Shown one piece after another: positions 54,722 to 61,822 of a stretch of 64,000 bases of DNA (positions are counted from its first letter, which is position 1; every line of letters starts with the position of its first letter). Source of the DNA: Bacillota bacterium (lineage in GTDB: Bacteria; Bacillota; Clostridia; Acetivibrionales; DTU013); contig JAEZLF010000152.1 in the NCBI GenBank assembly GCA_023435925.1, positions 6,816 through 70,815 on the forward strand, given 5' to 3'. A program made the translations under genes and the position numbers. The notes under the pieces were generated by a model that saw only the letters and a list, made by a program, of their open reading frames with translations, ran no database searches and had not been told where the DNA came from.

Positions 54722-55155
54722 TCAGATAATACCTCCATGATTTTGTGCATATCGTTGTACCTTGCAAGCCTTCGCAAATAAGGGTAGTGGCCTCTTCTGT
54801 TTTCGATATGTCTGAAGAAATCAACCCTTTTCAGATAGTCGGCAGCATAATCCAATACATTCCCAGCTAAATCCTCCAGCGCGTCGATTAGTGTAGTACC
54901 TTCACCATGGATCAGAAGCTCATTGAGTGAAATGGTGAATCCGCCAAGTTCCTGGTCTTCCTCTATGAATGGGTGAAACTTATAGTTACTGTCCAGAATT
55001 TCTTCAAATATATCGGTTGAAACAATAGAAACTCGTCCCTCAACAGAGCTTTTTTGATTTTTCGTAATAACTTCATAGCCAGCAGCGGCTTCTCTGATAA
55101 TGGACGGTAAATGCTGTTTTGTATCGCTTATGGATTTTTCATGAATGATACCCAT
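54682..55155 (-). CDS. Putative antitoxin with Phd/YefM-like N-terminus
   Basis: A 157-residue protein. The N-terminus HEKSISDTKQHLPSIIREAA then GYEVITKNQK resembles the DNA-binding start of Phd/YefM antitoxins. The following region (FTISLNELLIHGEGTTLIDA, LEDLAGNVLDYAADYLKR) resembles the partner-binding part of HicB-like antitoxins. An alpha-helical tail (about 115-157) is unusual. It would neutralise the 81-residue protein and autoregulate through the repeats in its promoter. AAGGAGC precedes the ATG. Confidence 0.65.
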   Translation of the reverse strand: MGIIHEKSISDTKQHLPSIIREAAAGYEVITKNQKSSVEGRVSIVSTDIFEEILDSNYKFHPFIEEDQELGGFTISLNELLIHGEGTTLIDALEDLAGNVLDYAADYLKRVDFFRHIENRRGHYPYLRRLARYNDMHKIMEVLSECHTDLQQVISNQ

Positions 55156-55181
55156 ATAATTCAGCTCCTTTTACTATTTCT

Positions 55182-55218
55182 ATTATAAAACATAATGTCC
55201 ATAATGTCCATAATGGTC
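55182..55218 (-). promoter_or_regulatory. Autoregulated-looking promoter of the toxin-antitoxin pair
   Basis: On the - strand: TGGACA (55210-55205), 17-bp spacer, TATAAT (55187-55182). On the + strand the promoter is overlaid by three 9-bp direct repeats: ATAATGTCC (55192-55200), ATAATGTCC (55201-55209) and ATAATGGTC (55210-55218). The arrangement suggests cooperative repressor binding, as in toxin-antitoxin operators. Confidence 0.65.
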
Positions 55219-55361
55219 ATAAAATAAAATTATTAAACATATTATTTTTTGAGTAATTTTGTTGAGGTACCAATATTTATGATAAAATTGTGGGTGGGGT
55301 AGTTCTTTAATTAAATAGCTCATGAAAACCGTAAATGATTACCTTGGGGAGGAATACAAAA

Positions 55362-55817
55362 ATGTTTGATATAAGTAGATTTAAAGGAATTGTTGAGTCT
55401 TTTTACAAACAACTGCTTAATACGAATACAGAAATCACCAGTATAAAATTATCGGAGGAAAAATTCTCTCTTAGAGAAATCATAGGACATCTGATTGATT
55501 CAGCGTCCAACAATCATCAAAGATTTGTCAGACTGCAATTTGAGGATCTGCTGGATTTTCCCGGGTATGACTGTGAAGAATGGGTAAGAATTCAGAAATA
55601 TAATAGTCTGGACTGGAATGTGTTGGTTACGCTTTGGTACCAATACAACGTTCTGCTCCTTCATGTTATTGAAAAAATAGATGAGACAAAGCTTAAAAAT
55701 GTATGGGTTAAAAATGAAGAAACTCCCTGCCTGGAGTTTTTGGTTAATGACTATTACAGACATCTGAAAGTTCATATGGAGCATTTTTCCAATAGGCGAG
55801 ACGAGCTGCCTGAATGA
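55362..55817 (+). CDS. DinB superfamily protein
   Basis: A 151-residue four-helix-bundle protein of the DinB/YfiT-like superfamily. Helix 2 is LREIIGHLIDSASNNHQRFV and helix 4 YYRHLKVHMEHFSNRRDEL; the three histidines that hold a divalent metal in this fold are present (GHLID, YRHLK, HMEHF). DinB-like proteins act in thiol or small-molecule transfer and as bacillithiol-type transferases, but this member cannot be assigned. I chose ATG 55362 (GGGGAGG upstream); the frame is open to 55335. Confidence 0.85.
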   Translation: MFDISRFKGIVESFYKQLLNTNTEITSIKLSEEKFSLREIIGHLIDSASNNHQRFVRLQFEDLLDFPGYDCEEWVRIQKYNSLDWNVLVTLWYQYNVLLLHVIEKIDETKLKNVWVKNEETPCLEFLVNDYYRHLKVHMEHFSNRRDELPE

Positions 55818-55853
55818 GGAGACATTCTATTTTGTTTGCTTCTTTCCCAAATA

Positions 55854-55869
55854 TGACATACTGTTGTCA
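55854..55869. promoter_or_regulatory. Inverted repeat TGACA-N6-TGTCA upstream of the Fpg/Nei-like gene
   Basis: TGACATACTGTTGTCA, again preceded by ATA, 178 bp before the start of the Fpg/Nei-like gene. Same arms and spacing as 53493-53508. Confidence 0.55.
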
Positions 55870-56046
55870 ACTGTATTTTATTACAATGAGGAAGAACAAT
55901 TTATAATGAACATAGCGATTTTGGTTACTGTAATCAAACAAGAGGGTACAAGGCATAAACATCGCTGTTAAAGACCTTATTGTTGATGTAATAATATACA
56001 TAATATAGATAAGATAATATAGATAGGATTTGGAGGGAGAAGAAAA

Positions 56047-56874
56047 ATGATAGAACTGCCGGAAGCCTCTACATTGGCAAAACAGATCAATGCCACCATA
56101 AGTGGGAAAAAAGTGATGAATGTGTATGCGGCTCAATCGCCTCACAAATTTGCCTGGTATTATGGAGATCCGCAAAATTATCATCATTTACTCCAGGGGA
56201 AGGTAATCGGAAGGGCTGCAGGTTTTGGCGGAATGGTTGAAATCAAAGCAGAAGATGCAATTTTGCTGTTTGGAGACGGAACAAATTTAAGATTTTACTC
56301 AGAGAATGAGAAACGGCCTTTAAAACATCAGCTTCTTATTGAATTTGAGGATTTTACTGCAATGAGTGCATCCATTCAGATGTATGGCGGGATATGGTGC
56401 TTTCCGGCTGGTGAGTTTGATAACAAGTATTATCTTATTGCAAAAGAAAGGCCATCTCCTCTTTCGGACCAATTTAATGAAACACTTTTTTATGCTATTG
56501 TATCGGAGCCGGATAACGAAGGACTAAGTGCAAAAGCACTACTTGCTACAGAGCAAAGAATACCCGGTCTGGGCAATGGCGTATTACAGGATATTCTTTA
56601 TAATGCAGGGATCCATCCGAAGAAAAAGGTTAAGTCATTCACTGATCAGGAAAAATCCATTCTGTTTCATGCTATCAAATCTACGCTTGCCGAAATGACT
56701 TTCCTGGGTGGCAGAGATACGGAAAGAGACCTGTTTGGCTGCTTTGGCGGGTATAAGACCAAGGTTAGCAAAAATACGGTAGACAAGCCCTGCCCTAAAT
56801 GCAATACTATAATCAGGAAAGAAGCTTATCTGGGAGGAAGCGTTTATTTTTGCCCCACGTGTCAAAGCCTATAG
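56047..56874 (+). CDS. Fpg/Nei family DNA glycosylase-like protein lacking the catalytic proline
   Basis: A 275-residue protein with the three-part Fpg/Nei layout: N-terminal beta-sandwich (starting MIELPEASTLAKQINATISG), helix-two-turn-helix (LLATEQRIPGLGNGVLQDIL) and a C-terminal zinc finger (CPKCNTIIRK...CPTCQ). Active Fpg/Nei enzymes begin M-P-E, and the N-terminal Pro forms the Schiff base with damaged DNA; here that position is Ile (M-I-E-L-P-E). The Glu and the Asn-like zinc-finger region are kept. It may bind damaged DNA without cutting, or use another residue. GGAGGGAG precedes the ATG. Confidence 0.85.
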   Translation: MIELPEASTLAKQINATISGKKVMNVYAAQSPHKFAWYYGDPQNYHHLLQGKVIGRAAGFGGMVEIKAEDAILLFGDGTNLRFYSENEKRPLKHQLLIEFEDFTAMSASIQMYGGIWCFPAGEFDNKYYLIAKERPSPLSDQFNETLFYAIVSEPDNEGLSAKALLATEQRIPGLGNGVLQDILYNAGIHPKKKVKSFTDQEKSILFHAIKSTLAEMTFLGGRDTERDLFGCFGGYKTKVSKNTVDKPCPKCNTIIRKEAYLGGSVYFCPTCQSL

Positions 56875-56975
56875 AGGCGGCTTAGCGAGATATAGGCGAG
56901 ATATAGGATATCGTAGCAAGAAATCGGTTATTTACCATGACAGATCATATGATAAAAGAAAGAAGGTGCAAAATT

Positions 56976-57419
56976 ATGCAATGGAATGAAATCTTTCCGC
57001 AGGAACAGAAACCCACAATGGAGGATATTGCAGACTATATTGGCGGAGATGCTAAAGAATTATGGCAGGGACTTATGAATTACATGGAAACGGCCTATAA
57101 TGTGAAACCTAAGCTATCCTACAGCGGATGCTCCGGTAAGCCCGGTTGGAATGTGAAGTTCCAGAAGAGTGGTCAGTCATTTGGCACATTGTATCCTGAG
57201 GAAAACTCATTTTCAGTATTAGTCGTCATCAGTTATAAATTATCCTCCTCAATGGAAGCAATTCTTCCAAAGCTGAATCCGGACATTGCTGAAATGTACA
57301 GACAGGCTGGAGACTATATGAAGCTGGGCAAGTGGATGATGTTTCAAATTCGGGATGCATCGGGAGTGGAGGATTATAAAAACATTATATCTGTAAAGAT
57401 GCTTCCGAAGTCAGCATGA
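56976..57419 (+). CDS. DUF3788 family protein
   Basis: A 147-residue soluble protein, starting MQWNEIFPQEQKPTMEDIAD, with GYSGKPGWNVKFQKSG-like sequence (SGCSGKPGWNVKFQKSGQSF) and LYPEENSFSVLVVISYKLSS, matching the DUF3788 pattern of clostridia. No catalytic function is known. The start is ATG 56976 with GAAAGAAGGTG upstream; the frame is open to 56937. It precedes a small membrane protein by 24 nt. Confidence 0.75.
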   Translation: MQWNEIFPQEQKPTMEDIADYIGGDAKELWQGLMNYMETAYNVKPKLSYSGCSGKPGWNVKFQKSGQSFGTLYPEENSFSVLVVISYKLSSSMEAILPKLNPDIAEMYRQAGDYMKLGKWMMFQIRDASGVEDYKNIISVKMLPKSA

Positions 57420-57443
57420 TTTTTGTAAGCAGAGGTGATATGT

Positions 57444-57764
57444 ATGAATGTTATTATTACTTTGATTGTAATTGACATATTATTACCCGGACTTATAACA
57501 TGGGTATTGTACAGGTTTAAGCCCAAATTCCTATGGTGTGCTCCGGTTTTTGTACTGTTGGCTTTATCCTTCTTATTCATAAGAGATATTAATGTAATTA
57601 CAACCGAACCTACTTTTGCAGAAAAATGGGAACTATACTTTCACAACGATTGGTCGATGGGATTGTATCTAGTATACTTACCTATCGTTGCAGCAAGTTC
57701 TATTTTTACACTGGTAGCTTATTTGATCAAACTTTTTAAAAAGAAAAATTTCCAAACCGAGTGA
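57444..57764 (+). CDS. Small membrane protein of unknown function
   Basis: A 106-residue protein with three predicted transmembrane helices (about 2-22, 30-50, 78-100) and a basic C-terminal tail (LIKLFKKKNFQTE). AGAGGTGAT precedes ATG 57444. No family recognised. Probably cotranscribed with the DUF3788 gene. Confidence 0.65.
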   Translation: MNVIITLIVIDILLPGLITWVLYRFKPKFLWCAPVFVLLALSFLFIRDINVITTEPTFAEKWELYFHNDWSMGLYLVYLPIVAASSIFTLVAYLIKLFKKKNFQTE

Positions 57765-57870
57765 CGGATACAAAGTGGTAGTTGCAGAAGCATTCATTAC
57801 GTCTGCACATAGACAGTTGAATGCCAAGGAGAGAGCTTGGGGCAGACTTTAGCTATAGCTGTTTAGTGTC

Positions 57871-57899
57871 TTGAGAAGGGAACCTGGCAGGTTTATAAT
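57871..57899 (+). promoter_or_regulatory. Promoter of sORF module C
   Basis: TTGAGA (57871-57876), 17-bp spacer, TATAAT (57894-57899). The 5-prime part of the gap before it (57765-57870) shows only a small CCAAG/CTTGG stem. Confidence 0.7.
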
Positions 57900-57970
57900 G
57901 TAATTGTACATGATGTTGTGTACATTGCGGTATCCGGAGCCGACTTTTGTACAGAAGGGAGTGGTCTGAG

Positions 57971-58003
57971 TTGAAGATTGCAATGGAGGTGGCCATTAAT
58001 TAA
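57971..58003 (+). CDS. 10-residue sORF of module C
   Basis: TTG-started ORF encoding MKIAMEVAIN, with GGGAGTGG 6 nt upstream (an internal ATG at 57983 gives MEVAIN). Its end forms the perfect 18-bp palindrome GGCCATTAATTAATGGCC (57991-58008). The nucleotide block GAGGTGGCCAT is identical in module B. A terminator follows within 40 nt, so the whole transcript would be only about 140 nt. Confidence 0.45.
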   Translation: MKIAMEVAIN

Positions 58004-58011
58004 TGGCCGGA

Positions 58012-58046
58012 GGCGTGTCAGGCTGAAAGGTCTGACCGCCTTTTTG
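58012..58046 (+). terminator. Terminator of sORF module C
   Basis: GGCGTGTCAG pairs with TCTGACCGCC (one bulge) around a short loop, followed by TTTTTG. Confidence 0.75.
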
Positions 58047-58133
58047 TATATACGCCCGATATGGATCCCGTTCTGAAACGATAGAGCAGCTTGAAGAAGT
58101 CTTAAGCAAAAATGTTTATAACTGTTCTTTCTC

Positions 58134-58163
58134 TTGACTGACAGTAAAATATTGTAATACAAT
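58134..58163 (+). promoter_or_regulatory. Promoter of sORF module B
   Basis: TTGACT (58134-58139), 18-bp spacer, TACAAT (58158-58163). Confidence 0.7.
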
Positions 58164-58219
58164 GGTTATAGGTACATGCAAATTATTTTTGAAATCAACA
58201 CGAAAGGAGTGTTTTAATA

Positions 58220-58255
58220 ATGATTATAGTATGCGTTGAGGTGGCCATCCTTTAA
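58220..58255 (+). CDS. 11-residue sORF of module B
   Basis: ATG-started ORF encoding MIIVCVEVAIL. AAAGGAGTGTTTTAAT lies directly upstream, almost the same ribosome-binding sequence as in module A (AAAGGAGTTGTTTTAAT). The EVAI ending is shared with module C. It sits 57 nt after the -10 element. Confidence 0.5.
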   Translation: MIIVCVEVAIL

Positions 58256-58477
58256 TTGAATAAATGCAAAGCGTACAGCAGCAGCCATACTCCGGAATTT
58301 TGGCCGGTTTGCTTATTATGCCTTTGCATCATCGTTATGTAATAACCCTTAGCCTGATCATGCAGGTGAATGAAAGAAGTGCGGTAGAGGTTATCGTGCT
58401 TTTGTTTTATGTAAGGGGACATTTAAAACAGTGTCCTTTTGTAAAACCACAGGTGGTTATTCTCTGTGGTTTTTTTA
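58256..58477 (+). ncRNA. Structured untranslated region of module B with terminator
   Basis: ATGCAAAG (58264-58271) pairs with CTTTGCAT (58322-58329) closing a ~50-nt loop, as in module A. GGACA/TGTCC with TTTTG (58417-58440) and a final terminator AACCACAG/CTGTGGTT with seven T (58445-58477) follow. The last hairpin shares CAGGTGGT with the module A terminator. Confidence 0.55.
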
Positions 58478-58498
58478 TGCCCGGAGAGGTAGATGTGT

Positions 58499-58561
58499 CC
58501 GGATAGGGCGATATGCCAGCCGGATAGGGTGATATGCCAGCCGGATAGGGCGATATGCCAG
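58499..58561. repeat. Three tandem 21-bp repeats
   Basis: Units CCGGATAGGGCGATATGCCA plus G at 58499-58519, 58520-58540 and 58541-58561, differing by one base; a degraded fourth copy (CCCGGATAGGGAGATG) follows at 58575-58590. They lie between the module B terminator and the CD3324-type gene. Confidence 0.85.
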
Positions 58562-58605
58562 AGAGGCAGGTGCGCCCGGATAGGGAGATGGGAGTGTGAA
58601 TCCAA

Positions 58606-58920
58606 TTGAAATACCGAAATGCAAAAGCAATTCTTCCGGAACATCTCTGGAGAGAACTGCAGCAATATGTTCAGGGAGAAATTATTTATGTTCCGGAGAA
58701 TAAGCCGATAAGAGCCGGATGGGGCGAGACAAACGGCACAAGGGAAAAATACAGCAGCAGAAATAACGAAATCATAATGCTTTACAGAAATGGAGTCAGC
58801 AGGGAGGAGATTGCAGAAAAATATCATCTTTCGGAATACAGTATCAAGAAGATCATATACTGCAGTAAGCAATTTTATGAAAGAGTAAGTGCGGGTGCCG
58901 GAAATCAATTGGTCAAATGA
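58606..58920 (+). CDS. CD3324-type small HTH protein
   Basis: A 104-residue protein starting MKYRNAKAILPEHLWRELQQ, then YVQGEIIYVPENKPIRAGWG and an HTH (IIMLYRNGVSREEIAEKYHL, then SEYSIKKIIYCSKQFY). This is the pattern of the CD3324 family of small predicted DNA-binding proteins in clostridia, related to Mor/HTH-7 proteins. The TTG start (58606) has a GGGAG site some distance upstream. Targets unknown. The long - strand frame over 58423-58908 is a shadow created by the 21-bp repeats. Confidence 0.75.
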   Translation: MKYRNAKAILPEHLWRELQQYVQGEIIYVPENKPIRAGWGETNGTREKYSSRNNEIIMLYRNGVSREEIAEKYHLSEYSIKKIIYCSKQFYERVSAGAGNQLVK

Positions 58921-58939
58921 TATGAAACATACATGAAAA

Positions 58940-58967
58940 ATAAGCCTGGTCAGGCTTATTTTTTTTA
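58940..58967 (+). terminator. Rho-independent terminator after the CD3324-type gene
   Basis: ATAAGCCTG/CAGGCTTAT stem with a GT loop, followed by eight T. Confidence 0.88.
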
Positions 58968-59014
58968 TGTAAAGGAAGTTTAACAGAAACGTAACGGAAG
59001 CCTAAAATAAGGCT

Positions 59015-59075
59015 GAAAGCAGTTGAAAGCGGCGGTAAGAGACGGAAAGAAGAGTGGAAAGCGGTTGAAAGCGGC
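59015..59075. repeat. Two copies of GAAAGCRGTTGAAAGCGGC
   Basis: GAAAGCAGTTGAAAGCGGC (59015-59033) and GAAAGCGGTTGAAAGCGGC (59057-59075). They lie before the ABC exporter genes; significance unknown. Confidence 0.6.
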
Positions 59076-59176
59076 AGCTTAGGATGAATCATGAAAAAAG
59101 CTTTGCAAATTGGAATAGTTGCGATAAAATAGTACTTCCATGGGAGTAAAAGGAAGTCTGTATTTGGAGGGTCACT

Positions 59177-60154
59177 ATGATTGCTGTTAAAGGGCTGTGT
59201 AAAACTTTTAAAGTAGCAAAGCGCTCTGCCGGCTTCAAAGCGGCGGCAAAGGCATTATTTAAAAGGGAATATGCAGAAATTGAGGCCTTGCAGAATGTTT
59301 CCTTCAACATCAGCGAGGGTGAGGTGGTGGGCTATATTGGACCCAACGGGGCAGGAAAGTCCACCACCATTAAGATCATGAGCGGTATTTTACTGCCTGA
59401 CAGAGGTGATTGCCGAATCATGGACAGAGTTCCATGGAAGGAGAGAATCGAGCATGTCAGAAATATTGGTGTTGTTTTCGGCCAGCGATCACAGCTTTGG
59501 TGGGATGTGCCGGTTATTGATTCCTTTGAGCTTCTGAAAGATATATATAAAATACCTCAGCCGGAATACAAAAAGAGTTTTGATATGCTTGTTGAAATGC
59601 TTGACATAGCAGAGATTATTCAATCGCCAGTCAGACAGCTGAGTCTTGGACAGAGAATGCGCTGTGAAATCGCTGCATCCCTGCTCCACAGCCCAAGGAT
59701 ACTTTTCCTTGACGAACCGACTATTGGGCTGGATGCAGTTTCAAAGATTGCTGTCCGAAATTTCATTAAAAGCATCAATAAAGAAAAGAAAGTCACTGTT
59801 ATTCTGACGACTCATGACATGCACGACATTGAGGCTTTAGCTGAACGGATCCTGCTGATCGGAAAAGGCAGAATACTGTATGATGGGGATATTGGCAGCC
59901 TGAGAAGCCGATTTGGAGCAAGTAAAACGATCACGGTGGAATATGTAGAAAATAACCGGCCTCTAAAAATCCCCGGGACAAAACTGATCTCCCAAACGCC
60001 GGAACGTGCGTCATTATCTGTGGATACCAGAGTGAGCAATGTTTCCGAGGTAATATCCATGCTTTCCGATCGGTTGCAATTATTGGATGTAACCATAGAA
60101 AATCCGCCAATTGAAGACATTATCGTTGATTTATACAGGGAGTATGAAATATGA
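59177..60154 (+). CDS. ABC exporter ATP-binding protein (COG4586 type)
   Basis: A 325-residue ATPase: Walker A GPNGAGKST, Q-loop near VVFGQRSQLWWDVPVIDSFE (the WWDVP variant typical of COG4586), signature LSLGQRMRCE, Walker B ILFLDEPTIGLD and H-loop TTHDMHD. The C-terminal ~90 residues form an extra regulatory domain. It forms an ABC-2 exporter with the next two permeases, all overlapping or within 5 nt. Cargo unknown; close relatives are annotated as multidrug or polymer exporters. GGAGGG precedes the ATG. Confidence 0.93.
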   Translation: MIAVKGLCKTFKVAKRSAGFKAAAKALFKREYAEIEALQNVSFNISEGEVVGYIGPNGAGKSTTIKIMSGILLPDRGDCRIMDRVPWKERIEHVRNIGVVFGQRSQLWWDVPVIDSFELLKDIYKIPQPEYKKSFDMLVEMLDIAEIIQSPVRQLSLGQRMRCEIAASLLHSPRILFLDEPTIGLDAVSKIAVRNFIKSINKEKKVTVILTTHDMHDIEALAERILLIGKGRILYDGDIGSLRSRFGASKTITVEYVENNRPLKIPGTKLISQTPERASLSVDTRVSNVSEVISMLSDRLQLLDVTIENPPIEDIIVDLYREYEI

Positions 60155-60954
60155 GAATGTACCTTTCAGTGTTCAAATTGCGGCTGCTCAATGGCCTGCA
60201 ATACAGAACAGCAGCCTTGGCCGGTTTGGCAACACAATTTTGCTGGGGTTTTATGTTTATTATGGTTTATGAAGCCTTTTATCTGAATGGAACGGCAGGA
60301 GCTGCTATTTCGTTGGAACAACTGGTTGATTATATGTGGCTACAGCAGGCGTTTCTTGTGTTTATCGCTCTTTGGTTAAGAGATTCAGAGCTTTTCAGCC
60401 TGATTACAAGCGGAAACATTGCATATGAGCTATGCCGTCCCTGTGGGATTTATGAGTTCTGGTATGCCAAGCTGTTGGCCCAAAGATTTTCCGGAGCAAT
60501 GCTGCGGTGCTTTCCCGTTCTCATCATTGCTGCTTTACTACCCGATCCTTACGGATTATCGGGGCCTTCGGGCATTGCTGCTGCTGTTTTGTTTGCGGTG
60601 ACGCTTATGCTTGGACTGCTGATGGTAGTATCCATCTCTATGCTGATTTACATATCCGTTTTTATCACCATGTCTCCGGTAGGGTCCTTTCTAATGATAG
60701 GTGTTTTGGGAGAATTTTTTGCCGGAATGATTATTCCTATACCGTTAATGCCTCATTGGCTTCAAAGAATAGCATATTTTCTTCCGTTTCGGTTGGCGGT
60801 GGATCTGCCGTTCCGGGTTTATAGCGGAAATATTCCGGTAATGGAAGGAATCCGGAGTATTATTATTCAGGCGATATGGCTCGTATTTCTTGTTTTACTG
60901 GGAAGAGTTTTAATGAAGAAGGCAATAAAAAAAGTTGTTGTGCAGGGAGGTTGA
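60151..60954 (+). CDS. ABC-2 family permease (COG4587 type)
   Basis: A 267-residue membrane protein with six predicted helices, starting MRMYLSVFKLRLLNGLQYRT (amphipathic entry helix) and containing WLRDSELFSLITSGNIAYEL, typical of COG4587. It overlaps the ATPase gene by 4 nt (ATGA). It forms the transmembrane dimer with the next permease. Confidence 0.87.
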   Translation: MRMYLSVFKLRLLNGLQYRTAALAGLATQFCWGFMFIMVYEAFYLNGTAGAAISLEQLVDYMWLQQAFLVFIALWLRDSELFSLITSGNIAYELCRPCGIYEFWYAKLLAQRFSGAMLRCFPVLIIAALLPDPYGLSGPSGIAAAVLFAVTLMLGLLMVVSISMLIYISVFITMSPVGSFLMIGVLGEFFAGMIIPIPLMPHWLQRIAYFLPFRLAVDLPFRVYSGNIPVMEGIRSIIIQAIWLVFLVLLGRVLMKKAIKKVVVQGG

Positions 60955-60959
60955 TATAT

Positions 60960-61742
60960 ATGAAGCTGTACTTAAAATACTTTCTTATCCTCTGGAAGTC
61001 ACAAATGCAGTATCGGACTTCCTTTTGGCTCCTTTCTGCCGGACAGTTTTTTATACCGTTTTCCGTTTTTGCAGGTCTGTACTTTTTATTTGAAAGGTTT
61101 GGGAGCATCAAAGGGTGGAGCTTTTTCGAGGTAGCTTTATGCTTTTCGGTTGTACATATGGCTTTTTCAATCAGCGAGTGTTTTGCCAGGGGATTTGATT
61201 CCTTTTCGGGAATGGTATCAACAGGCGAGTTTGACAGGGTATTGGTTAGACCGAGAAGTACGGTTGTGCAGGTGATAGGGTCTAAATTTGAATTTACTCG
61301 AATAGGCCGGTTGTTTCAAAGTATTGTTGTTATGGTGTGGGCACTGATTAACCTACCAGTTAGCTGGAATGTGTTAAAAGTAATAACATTGGTTTTAATG
61401 GTAATAAGCGGAGTTTTCATATTTACCGGAATATTTATTCTGGCAGCGACATTGTGCTTTTGGACAATTCAGGGGATCGAGGTTGCTAATATTTTTACCG
61501 ATGGCGGGAGGGAAATGTCACAGTATCCCCTCAACATATATAAGAAATGGGTTACGCGCTTTTTCACTTTTGTCATTCCCTTTGGGTGTGTGAATTATTA
61601 CCCCTTGTTGTACATAATTGACAAGGTTGACAGTAACCAAATCTTATATATGCTGTCGCCGCTATGTGGGATTGTGTTCATCCTGCCTTGCATCCTGATA
61701 TGGAGAATCGGAGTGAAGCACTACAAGTCCGCCGGATCATAG
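60960..61742 (+). CDS. ABC-2 family permease (COG3694 type)
   Basis: A 260-residue membrane protein with six predicted helices, starting MKLYLKYFLILWKSQMQYRT and containing GFDSFSGMVSTGEFDRVLVR, the COG3694 hallmark. Start ATG 60960 with GGGAGG upstream (the frame reads back into the previous gene to 60876). The order COG4586-4587-3694 is common in Firmicutes, with cargo unknown. Confidence 0.87.
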   Translation: MKLYLKYFLILWKSQMQYRTSFWLLSAGQFFIPFSVFAGLYFLFERFGSIKGWSFFEVALCFSVVHMAFSISECFARGFDSFSGMVSTGEFDRVLVRPRSTVVQVIGSKFEFTRIGRLFQSIVVMVWALINLPVSWNVLKVITLVLMVISGVFIFTGIFILAATLCFWTIQGIEVANIFTDGGREMSQYPLNIYKKWVTRFFTFVIPFGCVNYYPLLYIIDKVDSNQILYMLSPLCGIVFILPCILIWRIGVKHYKSAGS

Positions 61743-61822
61743 TTTAGTGATACACCACCGTCCTCAGCCCGTCCCCCCGTCCTCTTTATCCCTCTGTCGC
61801 ATATACGTTGCAATAACTTATG

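Noticed and set aside
58423..58908. 161-codon frame on the - strand
   Set aside because: Its length comes from the 21-bp repeats (7-codon periodicity LSGWHIA) and it is antisense to the CD3324-type gene; no RBS or family resemblance.
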